Positions 39,776 through 48,842 of a stretch of DNA of 64,000 nucleotides are shown here, piece after piece. The notes beneath the pieces are model-generated. The model was not told the DNA's origin. It did no database searches and saw only the letters and a program-made list of their open reading frames with translations. Positions within the stretch are counted from its first letter, which is position 1. Each line of letters opens with the position of its first letter. The DNA lies in assembly GCF_028553805.1 (NCBI RefSeq), contig NZ_CP067140.1, forward strand, positions 2,542,001 to 2,606,000, read 5' to 3'. Source of the stretch: Paracoccus saliphilus. GTDB taxonomy: Bacteria > Pseudomonadota > Alphaproteobacteria > Rhodobacterales > Rhodobacteraceae. Position numbers and translations under genes: made by a program.

Positions 39776-41059
39776 TTACTCGCTCGCCCGCGGCTCTTGG
39801 GTGATCCCGCCGGTATCTGCTTGCGCGACCGCGACCATTTCGGCCAGTTCGGGATCAGCCTCGAGATCGGCAACGGCATATTTCGAGGTCAGGTTCGCAG
39901 GCGACAATTCGATATTCTTGACCACCTGCGGACCCGGCGCGGCAGGGCCGTAAGTCCGGCCGCTTACCGCGAAATACACGGCTCCGGAATTGCCGGTCCG
40001 CAAGATCGACGGCTCTTCCAGCTTGGGCAGGGTGAACCGCTCGCCCGCATCCATGATCTTTTCGAGCAGAACCGTGCCATCCGCCGAGGTCACGCGGACC
40101 CATGCGGGGCGCGCCGCCAGCAATTGCAGTTCCGGCGCATCCGGCGCAACGGTCCGCACCGCCACCTGCTCTTCCGGCATTTGCGGACCATATTGCATCG
40201 CCTTCGCCAATACCGTGTTGGCGGCGCCCGATGGAGGCAGGGTTTCCTCGTTCTCCGGCCCGTTCGAAGCAATCGCTTCGGCTGCCTCGAAAGAACTGGA
40301 AAGGTTGGGGTCGATCGCGGCGATCGGTCCATCCCGTGCATTCAGCACAGGCGCCTCGAGAATCTGTGGGCGATACACGCGGTCGAGCACCTCGGGCTGA
40401 GGCAGTTCACGCACCAATGTGGCCGCATCCTCCGGAGAAAGCGCGGGCGCGGGCAGACTGGCCCCTTGCGTCGGATCGAGCGATGCCGTGATACTGGGTG
40501 AATCATTTCCAGGCGTCAGTGTAACGCGCTGAATTTCCTGAAGAACCGTCCACCCGCCATAAGCAAGGCCGCAGACCAGGACCGCCAGCACAAGGATCGA
40601 GCCTATCGCTCTGGGCTCGATATCGGACCAGAAACTTTGCTGCTGCGGAATGAACAGCGCATGGGGATTCGCCAGGGCCTCGGCCGGGTCCGATGGTCTG
40701 CGCGTCGGTTTAGGGCCGGATGCCATGGGCGCCATGCCATGCGTTGGCTGAAAGCCGGATTCGAGGCAGAAGCGGCGGAAGGTCCAGTCCGGGTCCATAT
40801 GCAGGTAACGGGCGTAAGAGCGCACATAACCCGCGATGAAACTGGGCGCATCGAAGGCGCTGATATCGCAATTCTCGATTGCGGCGACATAGGAGGCACG
40901 AATTCTCAGTTCCCGCTGCACGTCGAGCAGCGATTTACCCAAGGTGGCTCTCTCACCGCGCATGATATCGCCAAGCCGCGTATCATCGTCGAGGAAATAC
41001 TCGATCTCCTCCATCTGCGAACTCTCATCTGCCGGACTTTCTGCCCGCAGTTTATTCAT
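39776..41059 (-). CDS. RodZ-like helix-turn-helix membrane protein (DUF4115)
   Basis: A 427-residue protein with a cytoplasmic Xre-type HTH (about 28-95, LGDIMRGERATLGKSLLDVQ and YVAAIENCDISAFDAPSFIAGYVRSYA in pieces). One membrane helix lies near 155-175 (IGSILVLAVLVCGLAYGGW). A long proline/glutamate-rich periplasmic stretch leads to a C-terminal DUF4115 beta domain (about 320-395, RPAWVRVTSADGTVLLEK). This is the RodZ architecture; RodZ binds MreB and supports rod shape. The mre operon lies 16 kb away. The ATG at 41059 follows GAGGCAGAGAG. It follows hemA on the same strand. Confidence 0.85.
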   Translation of the reverse strand: MNKLRAESPADESSQMEEIEYFLDDDTRLGDIMRGERATLGKSLLDVQRELRIRASYVAAIENCDISAFDAPSFIAGYVRSYARYLHMDPDWTFRRFCLESGFQPTHGMAPMASGPKPTRRPSDPAEALANPHALFIPQQQSFWSDIEPRAIGSILVLAVLVCGLAYGGWTVLQEIQRVTLTPGNDSPSITASLDPTQGASLPAPALSPEDAATLVRELPQPEVLDRVYRPQILEAPVLNARDGPIAAIDPNLSSSFEAAEAIASNGPENEETLPPSGAANTVLAKAMQYGPQMPEEQVAVRTVAPDAPELQLLAARPAWVRVTSADGTVLLEKIMDAGERFTLPKLEEPSILRTGNSGAVYFAVSGRTYGPAAPGPQVVKNIELSPANLTSKYAVADLEADPELAEMVAVAQADTGGITQEPRASE

Positions 41060-41168
41060 GCTCTCTGCCTCATCACACGTTAAACACACCGCTCGAATCA
41101 ATACGGCGCCTACTTGTAAGCACTATCATATTATCACGGCAGCGAGAGCAGTTCACCTATTGAAATCG

Positions 41169-42398
41169 TCAGGCAGTCAATTCATTGCGATTTAACGCAC
41201 ATTGTGACCACAGCGCGTCCATTGCGCGCACAAGATGATCAATCTGCTTGGGATCGTGCACGGGCGACGGCGTGAAGCGCAAACGCTCGGTTCCGCGCGG
41301 CACGGTCGGGAAATTTATTGGCTGCACATAGATGTTATAATCGCGCAGCAACAAATCCGACAGAGACTTGCAATGCACCGGGTGGCCGACATGAACGGGC
41401 ACGATATGGCTGCCATGGTCGATGATCGGCATCCCGAGCGATTTAAGGCGCATTTTAAGTATCCGGGCATGGAGCTGCTGCGCATCGCGCAATTCCTGCC
41501 CCCCCTCGCCTTTAAGGAAGCGAATCGAAGCCGCCGCCCCGGCCGCGACCACGGGCGGCAGTGAGGTGGTAAAGATGAATCCCGGCGCATAGGAGCGAAC
41601 CGCATCGCACATCTTGGCCGAGGCGGCGATATAGCCGCCAAAGACGCCGAACGCCTTGCCCAATGTGCCGTTGATGATGTCCAGACGATGGGTCAGCCGG
41701 TCACGCTCGGCCACGCCGCCGCCGCGGGGGCCATACATGCCGACCGCGTGCACCTCGTCCAGATAGGTCAGCGCGCCGAACTCATCGGCCAGGTCGCAGA
41801 TCTGGTCGATCAGGCCGAAATCACCATCCATGGAATAGATCGACTCGAAGGCGATCAGCTTGGGCACGGAGGGATCGTCGGCCTCGAGCAATTCGCGCAG
41901 ATGCGCCAAGTCGTTATGCCGGAAAATGCGCTTTGCTCCGCCATTGCGCCTGATCCCCTCGATCATCGAGGCATGGTTCAGCGCGTCGGAATAGATGATC
42001 AGGCCGGGAAACAGTTTGGGCAGCGTCGAAAGCGTCGCGTCATTGGCAATATATGCACTGGAAAACACCAGCGCCGCCTCTTTCTTGTGCAGATCGGCAA
42101 GCTCGGCCTCGAGCTGCTTGTGATAAACCGTCGTGCCGGAAATATTGCGCGTGCCACCCGATCCGGCGCCGGCGGAATCCAGCGCCTCGTGCATCGCCGA
42201 CATGACCGCCGGATGCTGGCCCATGCCAAGGTAATCATTGCCGCACCAGACGGTGATCTCTTGCTTTTCCCCATCGGGACGCGTCCAGACCGCCTGCGGG
42301 AACCGGCCCTTCGCACGCTCGATATCGATGAAGGTCCGATAGCGGCCTTCCTCGTGAAGCTGTCCGATGGCCTGATCCAGAGCCGCATCATAATTCAT
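41169..42398 (-). CDS. hemA: 5-aminolevulinate synthase
   Basis: A 409-residue PLP enzyme of the alpha-oxoamine synthase family that joins glycine and succinyl-CoA, the C4 route to haem used by alphaproteobacteria. Motifs are [21 protein letters not shown] and the PLP lysine in [27 protein letters not shown] residues near the end (INFPTVPRG) are typical of ALAS. The ATG at 42398 follows AAGGGA. Identity as ALAS rather than a KBL or BioF relative rests on the close overall match. Confidence 0.96.
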   Translation of the reverse strand: MNYDAALDQAIGQLHEEGRYRTFIDIERAKGRFPQAVWTRPDGEKQEITVWCGNDYLGMGQHPAVMSAMHEALDSAGAGSGGTRNISGTTVYHKQLEAELADLHKKEAALVFSSAYIANDATLSTLPKLFPGLIIYSDALNHASMIEGIRRNGGAKRIFRHNDLAHLRELLEADDPSVPKLIAFESIYSMDGDFGLIDQICDLADEFGALTYLDEVHAVGMYGPRGGGVAERDRLTHRLDIINGTLGKAFGVFGGYIAASAKMCDAVRSYAPGFIFTTSLPPVVAAGAAASIRFLKGEGGQELRDAQQLHARILKMRLKSLGMPIIDHGSHIVPVHVGHPVHCKSLSDLLLRDYNIYVQPINFPTVPRGTERLRFTPSPVHDPKQIDHLVRAMDALWSQCALNRNELTA

Positions 42399-42562
42399 GT
42401 CTGGCGTTCCCTTGCTTTGCCTGCTGGGTGCGATCATTCTTCCGATCTCGCGCGCCTAATGTTGTTACATGCCGCGGGCCGAAAATAACAGGTCAAAATT
42501 GTCGCAGCACGACTAAAGGCCAAGGCAAAAACCAAAGTGTTTCAGTCAGAAAGGATGAGGGA

Positions 42563-43948
42563 ATGACGGATCAAACAAGGCTCGACGAAATCCTGGCACA
42601 GCTTGATGCGGGGCAGGATGCGGCGCAGGCACGGTTGCTGGATTTTCTGCGCATCCCGTCGATCTCGACCGACCCGGCCCATCGCGGCGATGTCCGCGAT
42701 GCCGCGCAATGGCTGTGCAAAGAATTGGAAAGCCTTGGTTTCGAGGCTAAAATCCATGACACGCCGGGCCATCCCATGGTCGTGGCCCGCTCGGCCCCCG
42801 GCGATGCCCGTCCACTGCTGTTCTATGGCCATTACGATGTGCAGCCGGTCGATCCGCTGGAATTATGGGATCGTCCCCCCTTCGAGCCCGAGATCCAGGC
42901 GACCGATAACGGCGTGGTGATCCGCGGTCGCGGGGCATCGGATGACAAGGGCCAGCTGATGACCTTCGTCGAAGCCTTCCGGGCGTGGAAAGCCGTGCAT
43001 GGCAGTCTGCCCTCGGACCTGGTCCTGTTGTTCGAGGGCGAAGAGGAATCGGGCTCGCCGTCGCTGCGCCCCTTCCTGCACGACCATGCCGGGGATCTGC
43101 GCGCCTCGCTGGCGATGATCTGCGATACCGGGATGTATGCGGATGGCCGCCCCGCCATCACGACCCAGCTTCGCGGGCTGGTGGGCGAAGAGGCAATCAT
43201 CCGCGCCGCCGACCGCGACCTGCATTCCGGCAGTTTCGGTGGGCTTGCGGCCAATCCGGTCATGATCCTTGCACAGGCGCTCGGGGCGCTGAAGGATGCC
43301 GACGGGCGCGTGACGCTCCCTGGTTTCTATGACGGGGTCGAGGATCTGGGGGATGCACTGGCACGCGACTGGCAAGCGCTCGGCTTCGACGCGGCAGAGT
43401 TCCTGGGCCAGGTCGGGCTGTCCGAACCCATCGGTGAAAAGGGCCGCACGCCGCTGGAAATGGTCTGGAACCGCCCCACCGCCGAGATCAACGGTATCGC
43501 GGGCGGCTACGCGGGCGAAGGCTTCAAGACCGTCCTGCCCGCCGAGGCCCGCGCCAAGGTCAGCTTCCGCCTGACCGGCACACAGGATCCACAGAAGATC
43601 CGCGATGCCTTCCGCGCCCATATCCGCGGCTTCCTGCCTAGGGATTGCAGCGTCGAGTTTCACGAACATGGCGGCGGCACGGCAAGCGTCATGGATACTT
43701 CCGACCCGGCCTTCACTGCCGCCAAGCAGGCCCTGACCGAGGAATGGGGCCGCGAGGCGGCCTATATCGGCGCGGGTGGTTCGATCCCGATCGCAGGAGA
43801 TTTCAAGGAAATCCTCGATATGGATTCGATGCTGATCGGCTTTGGCCGCGACGATGACCGGATCCATTCGCCGAACGAGAAATACGATGTCCAGAGCTTC
43901 ACCAAGGGCGCGCGAAGCTGGGCACGGATATTGGCAAGCCTGAGATAG
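42563..43948 (+). CDS. M20 family dipeptidase
   Basis: A 461-residue metallopeptidase. Zinc motifs are YGHYDVQPVDP, GRGASDDKGQ, FEGEEESGS and CDTG, with the lid domain at about 190-350 (RDLHSGSFGG). These are the CNDP/PepV-type dipeptidase patterns. The ATG at 42563 follows GATGAGGG. It is divergent from hemA and ends about 95 bases before a dispersed element. Confidence 0.92.
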   Translation: MTDQTRLDEILAQLDAGQDAAQARLLDFLRIPSISTDPAHRGDVRDAAQWLCKELESLGFEAKIHDTPGHPMVVARSAPGDARPLLFYGHYDVQPVDPLELWDRPPFEPEIQATDNGVVIRGRGASDDKGQLMTFVEAFRAWKAVHGSLPSDLVLLFEGEEESGSPSLRPFLHDHAGDLRASLAMICDTGMYADGRPAITTQLRGLVGEEAIIRAADRDLHSGSFGGLAANPVMILAQALGALKDADGRVTLPGFYDGVEDLGDALARDWQALGFDAAEFLGQVGLSEPIGEKGRTPLEMVWNRPTAEINGIAGGYAGEGFKTVLPAEARAKVSFRLTGTQDPQKIRDAFRAHIRGFLPRDCSVEFHEHGGGTASVMDTSDPAFTAAKQALTEEWGREAAYIGAGGSIPIAGDFKEILDMDSMLIGFGRDDDRIHSPNEKYDVQSFTKGARSWARILASLR

Positions 43949-44043
43949 GATTCGGGGTTCAGCGGTCGGTGGTGACTGCCTTCGCCACGGTCGCGGCTCA
44001 GGTTCAAAGGTCAATCAGCGCCTGATCGGTCATCGCAATATTT

Positions 44044-44112
44044 GCGTCCCGCGATGGCCGGGGGCTGCCTGCCCCCGGACCCCCGGAGATATTTCCATGA
44101 AGAAGAAGGGGG
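44044..44112 (+). repeat. dispersed hairpin-ATGAAGAAGAAG element, copy E
   Basis: GCGTCCCGCG, stem CCGGGGGC/GCCCCCGG with loop TGCCT, then ACCCCCGGAGATATTTC and CATGAAGAAGAAGGGG. The SD-like GGAG and ATG would allow the 13-codon reading MKKKGGKARMAAG. Confidence 0.77.
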
Positions 44113-44512
44113 GAAAGGCCCGGATGGCGGCAGGTTAGGTATGTTTTTCATACCGGCCTTGGTGCGGCAATGCCGGGTTGGCCGTTGCGCAGCCCAACTG
44201 CTGCAACGCACGCCCTGTTGCGCAACACCCGCGAGCGGCGCAAAATCCGGGACGCTGCCAGGCTGAACTTCCGAATTGTCTTGACTTATCGCCCCGCAGC
44301 CCTCATCTCCCACGGGTCGCCGCCCGTTGCCGCGTGAGCAGCCGCGAGATTTCGCTCATGGCGCGACCAATCATTCAGTTTCCCATTCACGCGGGGAGGC
44401 TTGCGGGCATCCTCGTATCACGCTCGCATCCCTGTGTTAGCCGCCACCCCAACCGGGTCGCGGCACCTGCCCTTGCGTCCGATACGGGGGATGCGGGGAC
44501 GAAAGAATCTTT
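44113..44512. other. 400-base region before the DEAD-box helicase gene
   Basis: No gene seen. It holds GGTATG-TTTTT-CATACC (44138-44154), a cluster of TTGC/GCAA half-sites including CGTTGC-N14-GCAACG (44183-44208) and the perfect palindrome TGTTGCGCAACA (44216-44227), and a TTGACT -35-like site at 44281. If transcription starts near 44312 the helicase mRNA would have a 200-base leader, as is common for cold-shock helicase mRNAs. Confidence 0.4.
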
Positions 44513-45886
44513 ATGGAACAGACAAATACACGCCGCCCTTCCCGTGGTGGCAAACCCAAGACCCGCAATCCGCAGAACCATGCCGCCCCCAATGCCGGAC
44601 GCCGTGCCATTGCCCGTGATCCGCTGCCGACCGGAGCATTCGCGGATATGGGGATCGACCCCCGCATCAACGCCAATATCGCCGCAATGGGGCTGACCGA
44701 GCCCACACCGATCCAGGCGCAAGCCATTCCAGCGGTCGTCGAGGGCCGCGACGCCTTGGGCCTGGCACAGACCGGCACCGGCAAGACAGCCGCCTTCGGC
44801 CTGCCGATGCTGACCCGGCTGATCAAATACGGCAAGAAACCCGACCCCAAGACCTGCCGCGCGCTGATCCTCGCGCCCACCCGCGAACTGGCGACCCAGA
44901 TCGCCCAGAATATCGACGCCTATGCCGAAGGCACGCCGATCCGCAGCTATCGCGTCGTCGGCGGCGCCTCGATCAATGTGCAGACCGAACGGCTCTCGCG
45001 CGGGGTCGATGTGCTGATCGCCACGCCGGGCCGCCTGATCGACCTGATCGAGCGTCGCGCGATCTCGCTTGAGGCAACGACCTACCTGGTGCTGGACGAG
45101 GCCGACCAGATGCTGGATATCGGCTTTATCCACGTGCTGCGGCGGATCGCGAAGATGCTGCCTCCGAAGCGCCAGACATTGCTGTTCTCGGCCACCATGC
45201 CCAAGCTGATGTCGGAACTGGCCGACACTTATCTGAAGGATCCGGTCCGCGTGGCCGTGAACCCTCCGGGCAAGGCCGCAGAAAAGATCGCGCAGGGCGT
45301 GCATTTCGTCAGCCAGGGCGACAAGGCCACGCTGCTGGCCGAATATCTGTCGAAACATTCGGGCGAGCTTGCAATGGTCTTTGGCCGCACCAAGCACGGT
45401 TCGGACAAACTTGCGAAATTGCTGGACAAATGGGGATTCGCGGTAGCTGCGATCCATGGCAACAAGAGCCAGGGCCAACGCGAACGCGCCCTGCAAGCCT
45501 TCCGCAAGGGAGAGACGCAGATCCTCGTCGCCACCGATGTCGCGGCGCGTGGGCTGGATATCCCCGAAGTCGCGCATGTCTATAATTACGATCTGCCGAA
45601 TGTGCCCGAGAACTATGTTCACCGGATCGGCCGCACCGCCCGCGCCGGCCGCGATGGCCGGGCCGTTGCCTTCTGTGCGCCGGCAGAGCTGGGCGAATTG
45701 CGGGCGATCGAGCGCGCGATGAAATCGCCGATCCCGGTGATCGGCGGAGAGGTGCCCGCAGCCCCTCCCGCGGCCGAGCGCGGGTCGCGCAACCGGGGCG
45801 GCCGGCCCGGTGGTAATGGCGGCGGTCACAAGCGCCCCACACGTCGCCCGTCGCGTCAGCCCAAGGGTCAGCAGGCAAGGGGCTGA
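44513..45886 (+). CDS. rhlE: DEAD-box RNA helicase, RhlE-type
   Basis: A 457-residue helicase. An N-terminal basic stretch (about 1-40) precedes the motifs AQTGTGKT (I), PTRELA (Ia), TPGRL, DEAD (VLDEADQML), SAT (III), DVAARGLDIP and HRIGRTARAG (VI). A C-terminal basic RG-rich tail (about 410-457, GSRNRGGRPGG, HKRPTRRPSRQP) is for RNA binding. Such enzymes remodel ribosomes and mRNA in the cold. Start: ATG at 44513. Its stop touches the convergent MFS stop. Confidence 0.93.
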   Translation: MEQTNTRRPSRGGKPKTRNPQNHAAPNAGRRAIARDPLPTGAFADMGIDPRINANIAAMGLTEPTPIQAQAIPAVVEGRDALGLAQTGTGKTAAFGLPMLTRLIKYGKKPDPKTCRALILAPTRELATQIAQNIDAYAEGTPIRSYRVVGGASINVQTERLSRGVDVLIATPGRLIDLIERRAISLEATTYLVLDEADQMLDIGFIHVLRRIAKMLPPKRQTLLFSATMPKLMSELADTYLKDPVRVAVNPPGKAAEKIAQGVHFVSQGDKATLLAEYLSKHSGELAMVFGRTKHGSDKLAKLLDKWGFAVAAIHGNKSQGQRERALQAFRKGETQILVATDVAARGLDIPEVAHVYNYDLPNVPENYVHRIGRTARAGRDGRAVAFCAPAELGELRAIERAMKSPIPVIGGEVPAAPPAAERGSRNRGGRPGGNGGGHKRPTRRPSRQPKGQQARG

Positions 45887-45896
45887 TCAGCCCTTT
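45877..45896. terminator. palindrome covering the stop codons of two convergent genes
   Basis: A 20-base near-perfect palindrome centred on GGGCTGATCAGCCC contains the helicase TGA (45884-45886) and, on the other strand, the MFS TGA (45889-45887). The two genes have zero bases between them. It may end transcription from both sides, though the T-run is only three bases. Confidence 0.5.
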
Positions 45897-47065
45897 CCTC
45901 CTGCCAGCTTCCTCGCCTCAGGCAATCCGCGCAAGCGCAGCATTGCCCAGGCACCAACGACGGGACCGGGAAGCAGGACCAGGAAAGCCCATCGCCAGCC
46001 GCCAAGCGCGGCGGCGATATGGGGCATGATCCAGATGGTCAGCACCGTCAGCGCAAAGCCGATGCTGACCTGCAATGTCAGCGCCGTCCCGACGAAACGC
46101 GGATCGGCCAATTCGGTAACTGCTGCCGAAAACTGGGCGCTGTCTCCGACAATCGAGATTCCCCAGATCACCGCGACAAAGGCCAGCAACCATGCCGGAC
46201 CGTCGAAGGCAAAGCCGATCAGCAGCGCGCATGCCCCCGACACCGCCATCATTCCGGCGGTCGTCAAACAGCGCCCGATGCGATCCGACAGCAACCCGCC
46301 CAGCACGCAACCGACCGCGCCCGACGCGACGACGAGGAAGGCGAAAAGCGACGGCGAGCCGAAGGGCCCTACACCGCCCCGCTCTGCCGCGGTCGCGAAG
46401 GCCAGGAACCACGCCCACATGGCGTAGAGCTCCCACATATGGCCGAAATAGCCGAGATTGGCCAAGAGCACACCACGGTTGCGAAAGATGACCAGCGCCC
46501 GGCGCGGGTCAAAGACAGCCCGGCCGAATGCATGGGGCCCTTCCCTGACCAGAAACCCGAAGATCGCGGCCGACAAAGCTGCGCCGAGGCTGGACAGGAT
46601 CACCACCATCCGCCAATCCAGCCCTTCGCTGGCCGCGCGGAACAGATGCGGCATCGACGAACCAAGCGTCAGCGCACCGATCAGCACCCCCATCGCCAAG
46701 CCGCGACCACGGGAAAACCATGTCGCCATCAGCTTCATCGCGGGCGGATAAATCCCCGCCAGCGCCATGCCAGTCACGAAACGCGCGATCAGGGCGGCAG
46801 TCCAACCCGGCTCGATCAGCAAAACCGCATTGGCGAGCGCCGCGCCACAAGCCGAGACGGTGATCAGGCGCGGCAGAGGCATCAGATCGGGCAGGTTCAC
46901 CAGCGACGAGGCCAGAGCCCCCAGCACGAAACCGAGTTGCACGGCATTGGTAAGCCAACTGGCCTGACTTTGCGTCAGGTCCCAGTCACGGGTAAGTTCG
47001 GGAATGATCGCCGTGGCCGAAAACCAGCAGGCCATGGCGAAAACCACCCCCGTGCTGAGCAGCAC
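45887..47065 (-). CDS. MFS transporter
   Basis: A 392-residue major facilitator with 12 predicted helices. The first helix has AMACWFSATAIIPEL, the loop 2-3 region DLMPLPRL, and ARFVTGMALAGIYPPAMKL resembles the CynX/NimT-like and nitrate/cyanate subgroups. The GTG at 47065 is the first usable start; the frame stays open for about 17 more codons with a natural-looking cytoplasmic end, so the true start may be a non-standard codon upstream. Substrate unknown. Confidence 0.82.
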   Translation of the reverse strand: MLLSTGVVFAMACWFSATAIIPELTRDWDLTQSQASWLTNAVQLGFVLGALASSLVNLPDLMPLPRLITVSACGAALANAVLLIEPGWTAALIARFVTGMALAGIYPPAMKLMATWFSRGRGLAMGVLIGALTLGSSMPHLFRAASEGLDWRMVVILSSLGAALSAAIFGFLVREGPHAFGRAVFDPRRALVIFRNRGVLLANLGYFGHMWELYAMWAWFLAFATAAERGGVGPFGSPSLFAFLVVASGAVGCVLGGLLSDRIGRCLTTAGMMAVSGACALLIGFAFDGPAWLLAFVAVIWGISIVGDSAQFSAAVTELADPRFVGTALTLQVSIGFALTVLTIWIMPHIAAALGGWRWAFLVLLPGPVVGAWAMLRLRGLPEARKLAGGKG

Positions 47066-47112
47066 AAGCGCCCGCCACCGCTCGACGAAGGCGGGATCTT
47101 TGCCCCGGTCGC

Positions 47113-47670
47113 TCAGGTTTCGTCCTGCATTTGCGGTGTCTCGCGCGGGGGGCGTCCGATGATATCGCGCAATGCGTCAAGCTCGATGAAATTGTCGGCC
47201 TGGCGACGCAATTCATCTGCGATCATAGGCGGTTGCGAGCGAATCGTCGAAACCACCGAAACCCGCACCCCGCGGCGTTGCAGGGCCTCGATCAGCGGGC
47301 GGAAATCTCCGTCGCCCGAGAACAGCACGGCATGGTCAAGGCGCTCCGCCAATTCCATGGCGGTGACCGTCAACTCGATATCCATGTTGCCCTTGACCTT
47401 CCGACGCCCCATGCTGTCGGTATATTCCTTCGCAGGCTTGGTTACGACGCAATATCCATTGTAATGCAGCCAATCGACGAGGGGGCGGATGGGGGAATAC
47501 TCCTCTCCTTCGATAAGCGCTGTGTAATAATAGGCACGCATCAATTTTCCGCGGCGGTCGAATTCTTGACGCAGAAGCTTGTAATCGATGTCGAAACCCA
47601 GGGATTTGGCTGCTGCGTAAAGATTGGCCCCATCGATGAAAATCGCCAACCTGTCGTCCTTGTAAAACAT
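47113..47670 (-). CDS. NYN-domain (LabA/DUF88) PIN-like nuclease
   Basis: A 185-residue NYN domain. The acidic active-site residues are in IFIDGANL (about 9-16), KGNMDIELTVTAME and SGDGDFRPLI, the usual LabA/DUF88 pattern. These are PIN-like ribonucleases implicated in RNA processing or turnover. The ATG at 47670 lies nine bases behind GAAGG; a TTG upstream adds five residues. It is divergent from folK, as in many Rhodobacterales. Confidence 0.9.
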   Translation of the reverse strand: MFYKDDRLAIFIDGANLYAAAKSLGFDIDYKLLRQEFDRRGKLMRAYYYTALIEGEEYSPIRPLVDWLHYNGYCVVTKPAKEYTDSMGRRKVKGNMDIELTVTAMELAERLDHAVLFSGDGDFRPLIEALQRRGVRVSVVSTIRSQPPMIADELRRQADNFIELDALRDIIGRPPRETPQMQDET

Positions 47671-47786
47671 TTTATTTGCCTTCAATGAGACGTTCTTGAG
47701 TGAATCGACGAACGATGCCTGCCAGAAGAATGCCCTGGCAAGCGGACCGTCGCGATCCTACGACTTGAGTTTTTCAGCAGGTTCAC

Positions 47787-48386
47787 ATGATCCAAAATAA
47801 ACTCGCACTTATTGCTCTAGGCGCCAACCTGCCGTCTGCCGCCGCTGACGTGGGTGAAACGCTGCGCTCGGCGGCGCGCATTCTGCACGAAAACCGGAAT
47901 ACTACAATAACCACGTTTAGTCGATTTTGGAAAACTCCCGCCATGCCCGCGGGATCGGGTCCCGATTTTGTGAACGCGGCCCTGACATTGCGCACGACAT
48001 TATCGGCACCGGACCTGTTGGCTCTGCTGCATGACATCGAGGCGCGTTTCGGCCGGGATCGCGGGACCGGACGTTGGTCTGCGCGCGTGCTGGACCTAGA
48101 CCTGATCGGCTATGACGATCTTGTCCTGCCGGACCGGAACATCCAGCAGGACTGGATGGCTCTTTCCCCCGAACGCCAAAAGATCGACACGCCCGAAAAC
48201 CTGATCCTGCCGCATCCAAGGCTGCAGGATCGCGGTTTCGTGCTGGCGCCCCTTGCGGAAATCGCCCCGGAATGGATTCATCCGGTCACCGGGCAGAGCG
48301 TCACGAAAATGCTGGCCGGCCTCCCCGATGAGGCGATACGGGGAATGACCCCCTTCACGGCGCTGGAAATGCCGGTATTACCTTGA
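47787..48386 (+). CDS. folK: 2-amino-4-hydroxy-6-hydroxymethyldihydropteridine pyrophosphokinase
   Basis: A 199-residue HPPK that transfers pyrophosphate from ATP to the pterin in folate synthesis. Motifs are LIALGANLP, FVNAALTLRT and RVLDLDLIGYDD, with the magnesium-binding aspartates, plus LPHPRLQDRGFVLAPL. It carries a C-terminal extension of about 25 residues. It is the first gene of the folK-rpoZ-rel block. Confidence 0.95.
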   Translation: MIQNKLALIALGANLPSAAADVGETLRSAARILHENRNTTITTFSRFWKTPAMPAGSGPDFVNAALTLRTTLSAPDLLALLHDIEARFGRDRGTGRWSARVLDLDLIGYDDLVLPDRNIQQDWMALSPERQKIDTPENLILPHPRLQDRGFVLAPLAEIAPEWIHPVTGQSVTKMLAGLPDEAIRGMTPFTALEMPVLP

Positions 48387-48412
48387 CATTTCTTGTGATG
48401 ATCTCCAGTTAT
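48383..48412 (+). promoter_or_regulatory. candidate rpoZ promoter overlapping the folK stop
   Basis: A perfect TTGACA (48383-48388) contains the folK TGA stop codon. With an 18-base spacer the -10 candidate is AGTTAT (48407-48412). That would start rpoZ about 40 bases before its ATG. Confidence 0.45.
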
Positions 48413-48457
48413 CCTGTTTCGTTCTAGAACTCCGATTCGTAACTCTACAGGTGAAGA

Positions 48458-48814
48458 ATGGCCCGCGTAACGGTCGAAGACTGCGTCGACAAGGTTCCCA
48501 ATCGTTTTGATCTGGTGATGCTGGCCTCGCATCGCGCACGAGAGATTGCGGCGGGCAGCGCGCCCACGGTCGATCGCGACAATGACAAGAACCCCGTTGT
48601 CTCATTGCGCGAAATCGCTGACGAGACTCAGCCGGTGGACGATCTGCGCGAGCGGATGATCGAAGCCAGCCAGACCCAGATCGAGGTCGACGAGCCCGAG
48701 GAGGACGCCATGGCATTGCTCTTGGGTGCCGAGGTCGACCGCCCCAAGCCTGCCGACGAGGAATCCGAAGAGCGGATGCTGCGCATGATGCTGGAAGCCA
48801 GCCAGCGCAGCTGA
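48458..48814 (+). CDS. rpoZ: RNA polymerase omega subunit
   Basis: A 118-residue omega subunit. The start [20 protein letters not shown] and AHRAREI (here [10 protein letters not shown]) are invariant in the family. The C-terminal part is longer and more acidic than in Escherichia coli, as usual in alphaproteobacteria. It stabilises the beta-prime subunit and forms part of a ppGpp site in some bacteria. The rel gene follows 28 bases downstream. Confidence 0.97.
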   Translation: MARVTVEDCVDKVPNRFDLVMLASHRAREIAAGSAPTVDRDNDKNPVVSLREIADETQPVDDLRERMIEASQTQIEVDEPEEDAMALLLGAEVDRPKPADEESEERMLRMMLEASQRS

Positions 48815-48842
48815 TCGGTTTTTACGGAGGTCTTCGTCAAGT

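Noticed and set aside
43949..44512. Small protein gene on the minus strand (about 44011-44313)
   Set aside because: The frame runs through repeat copy E on its antisense side, lacks a ribosome site and has no similarity to a known family.
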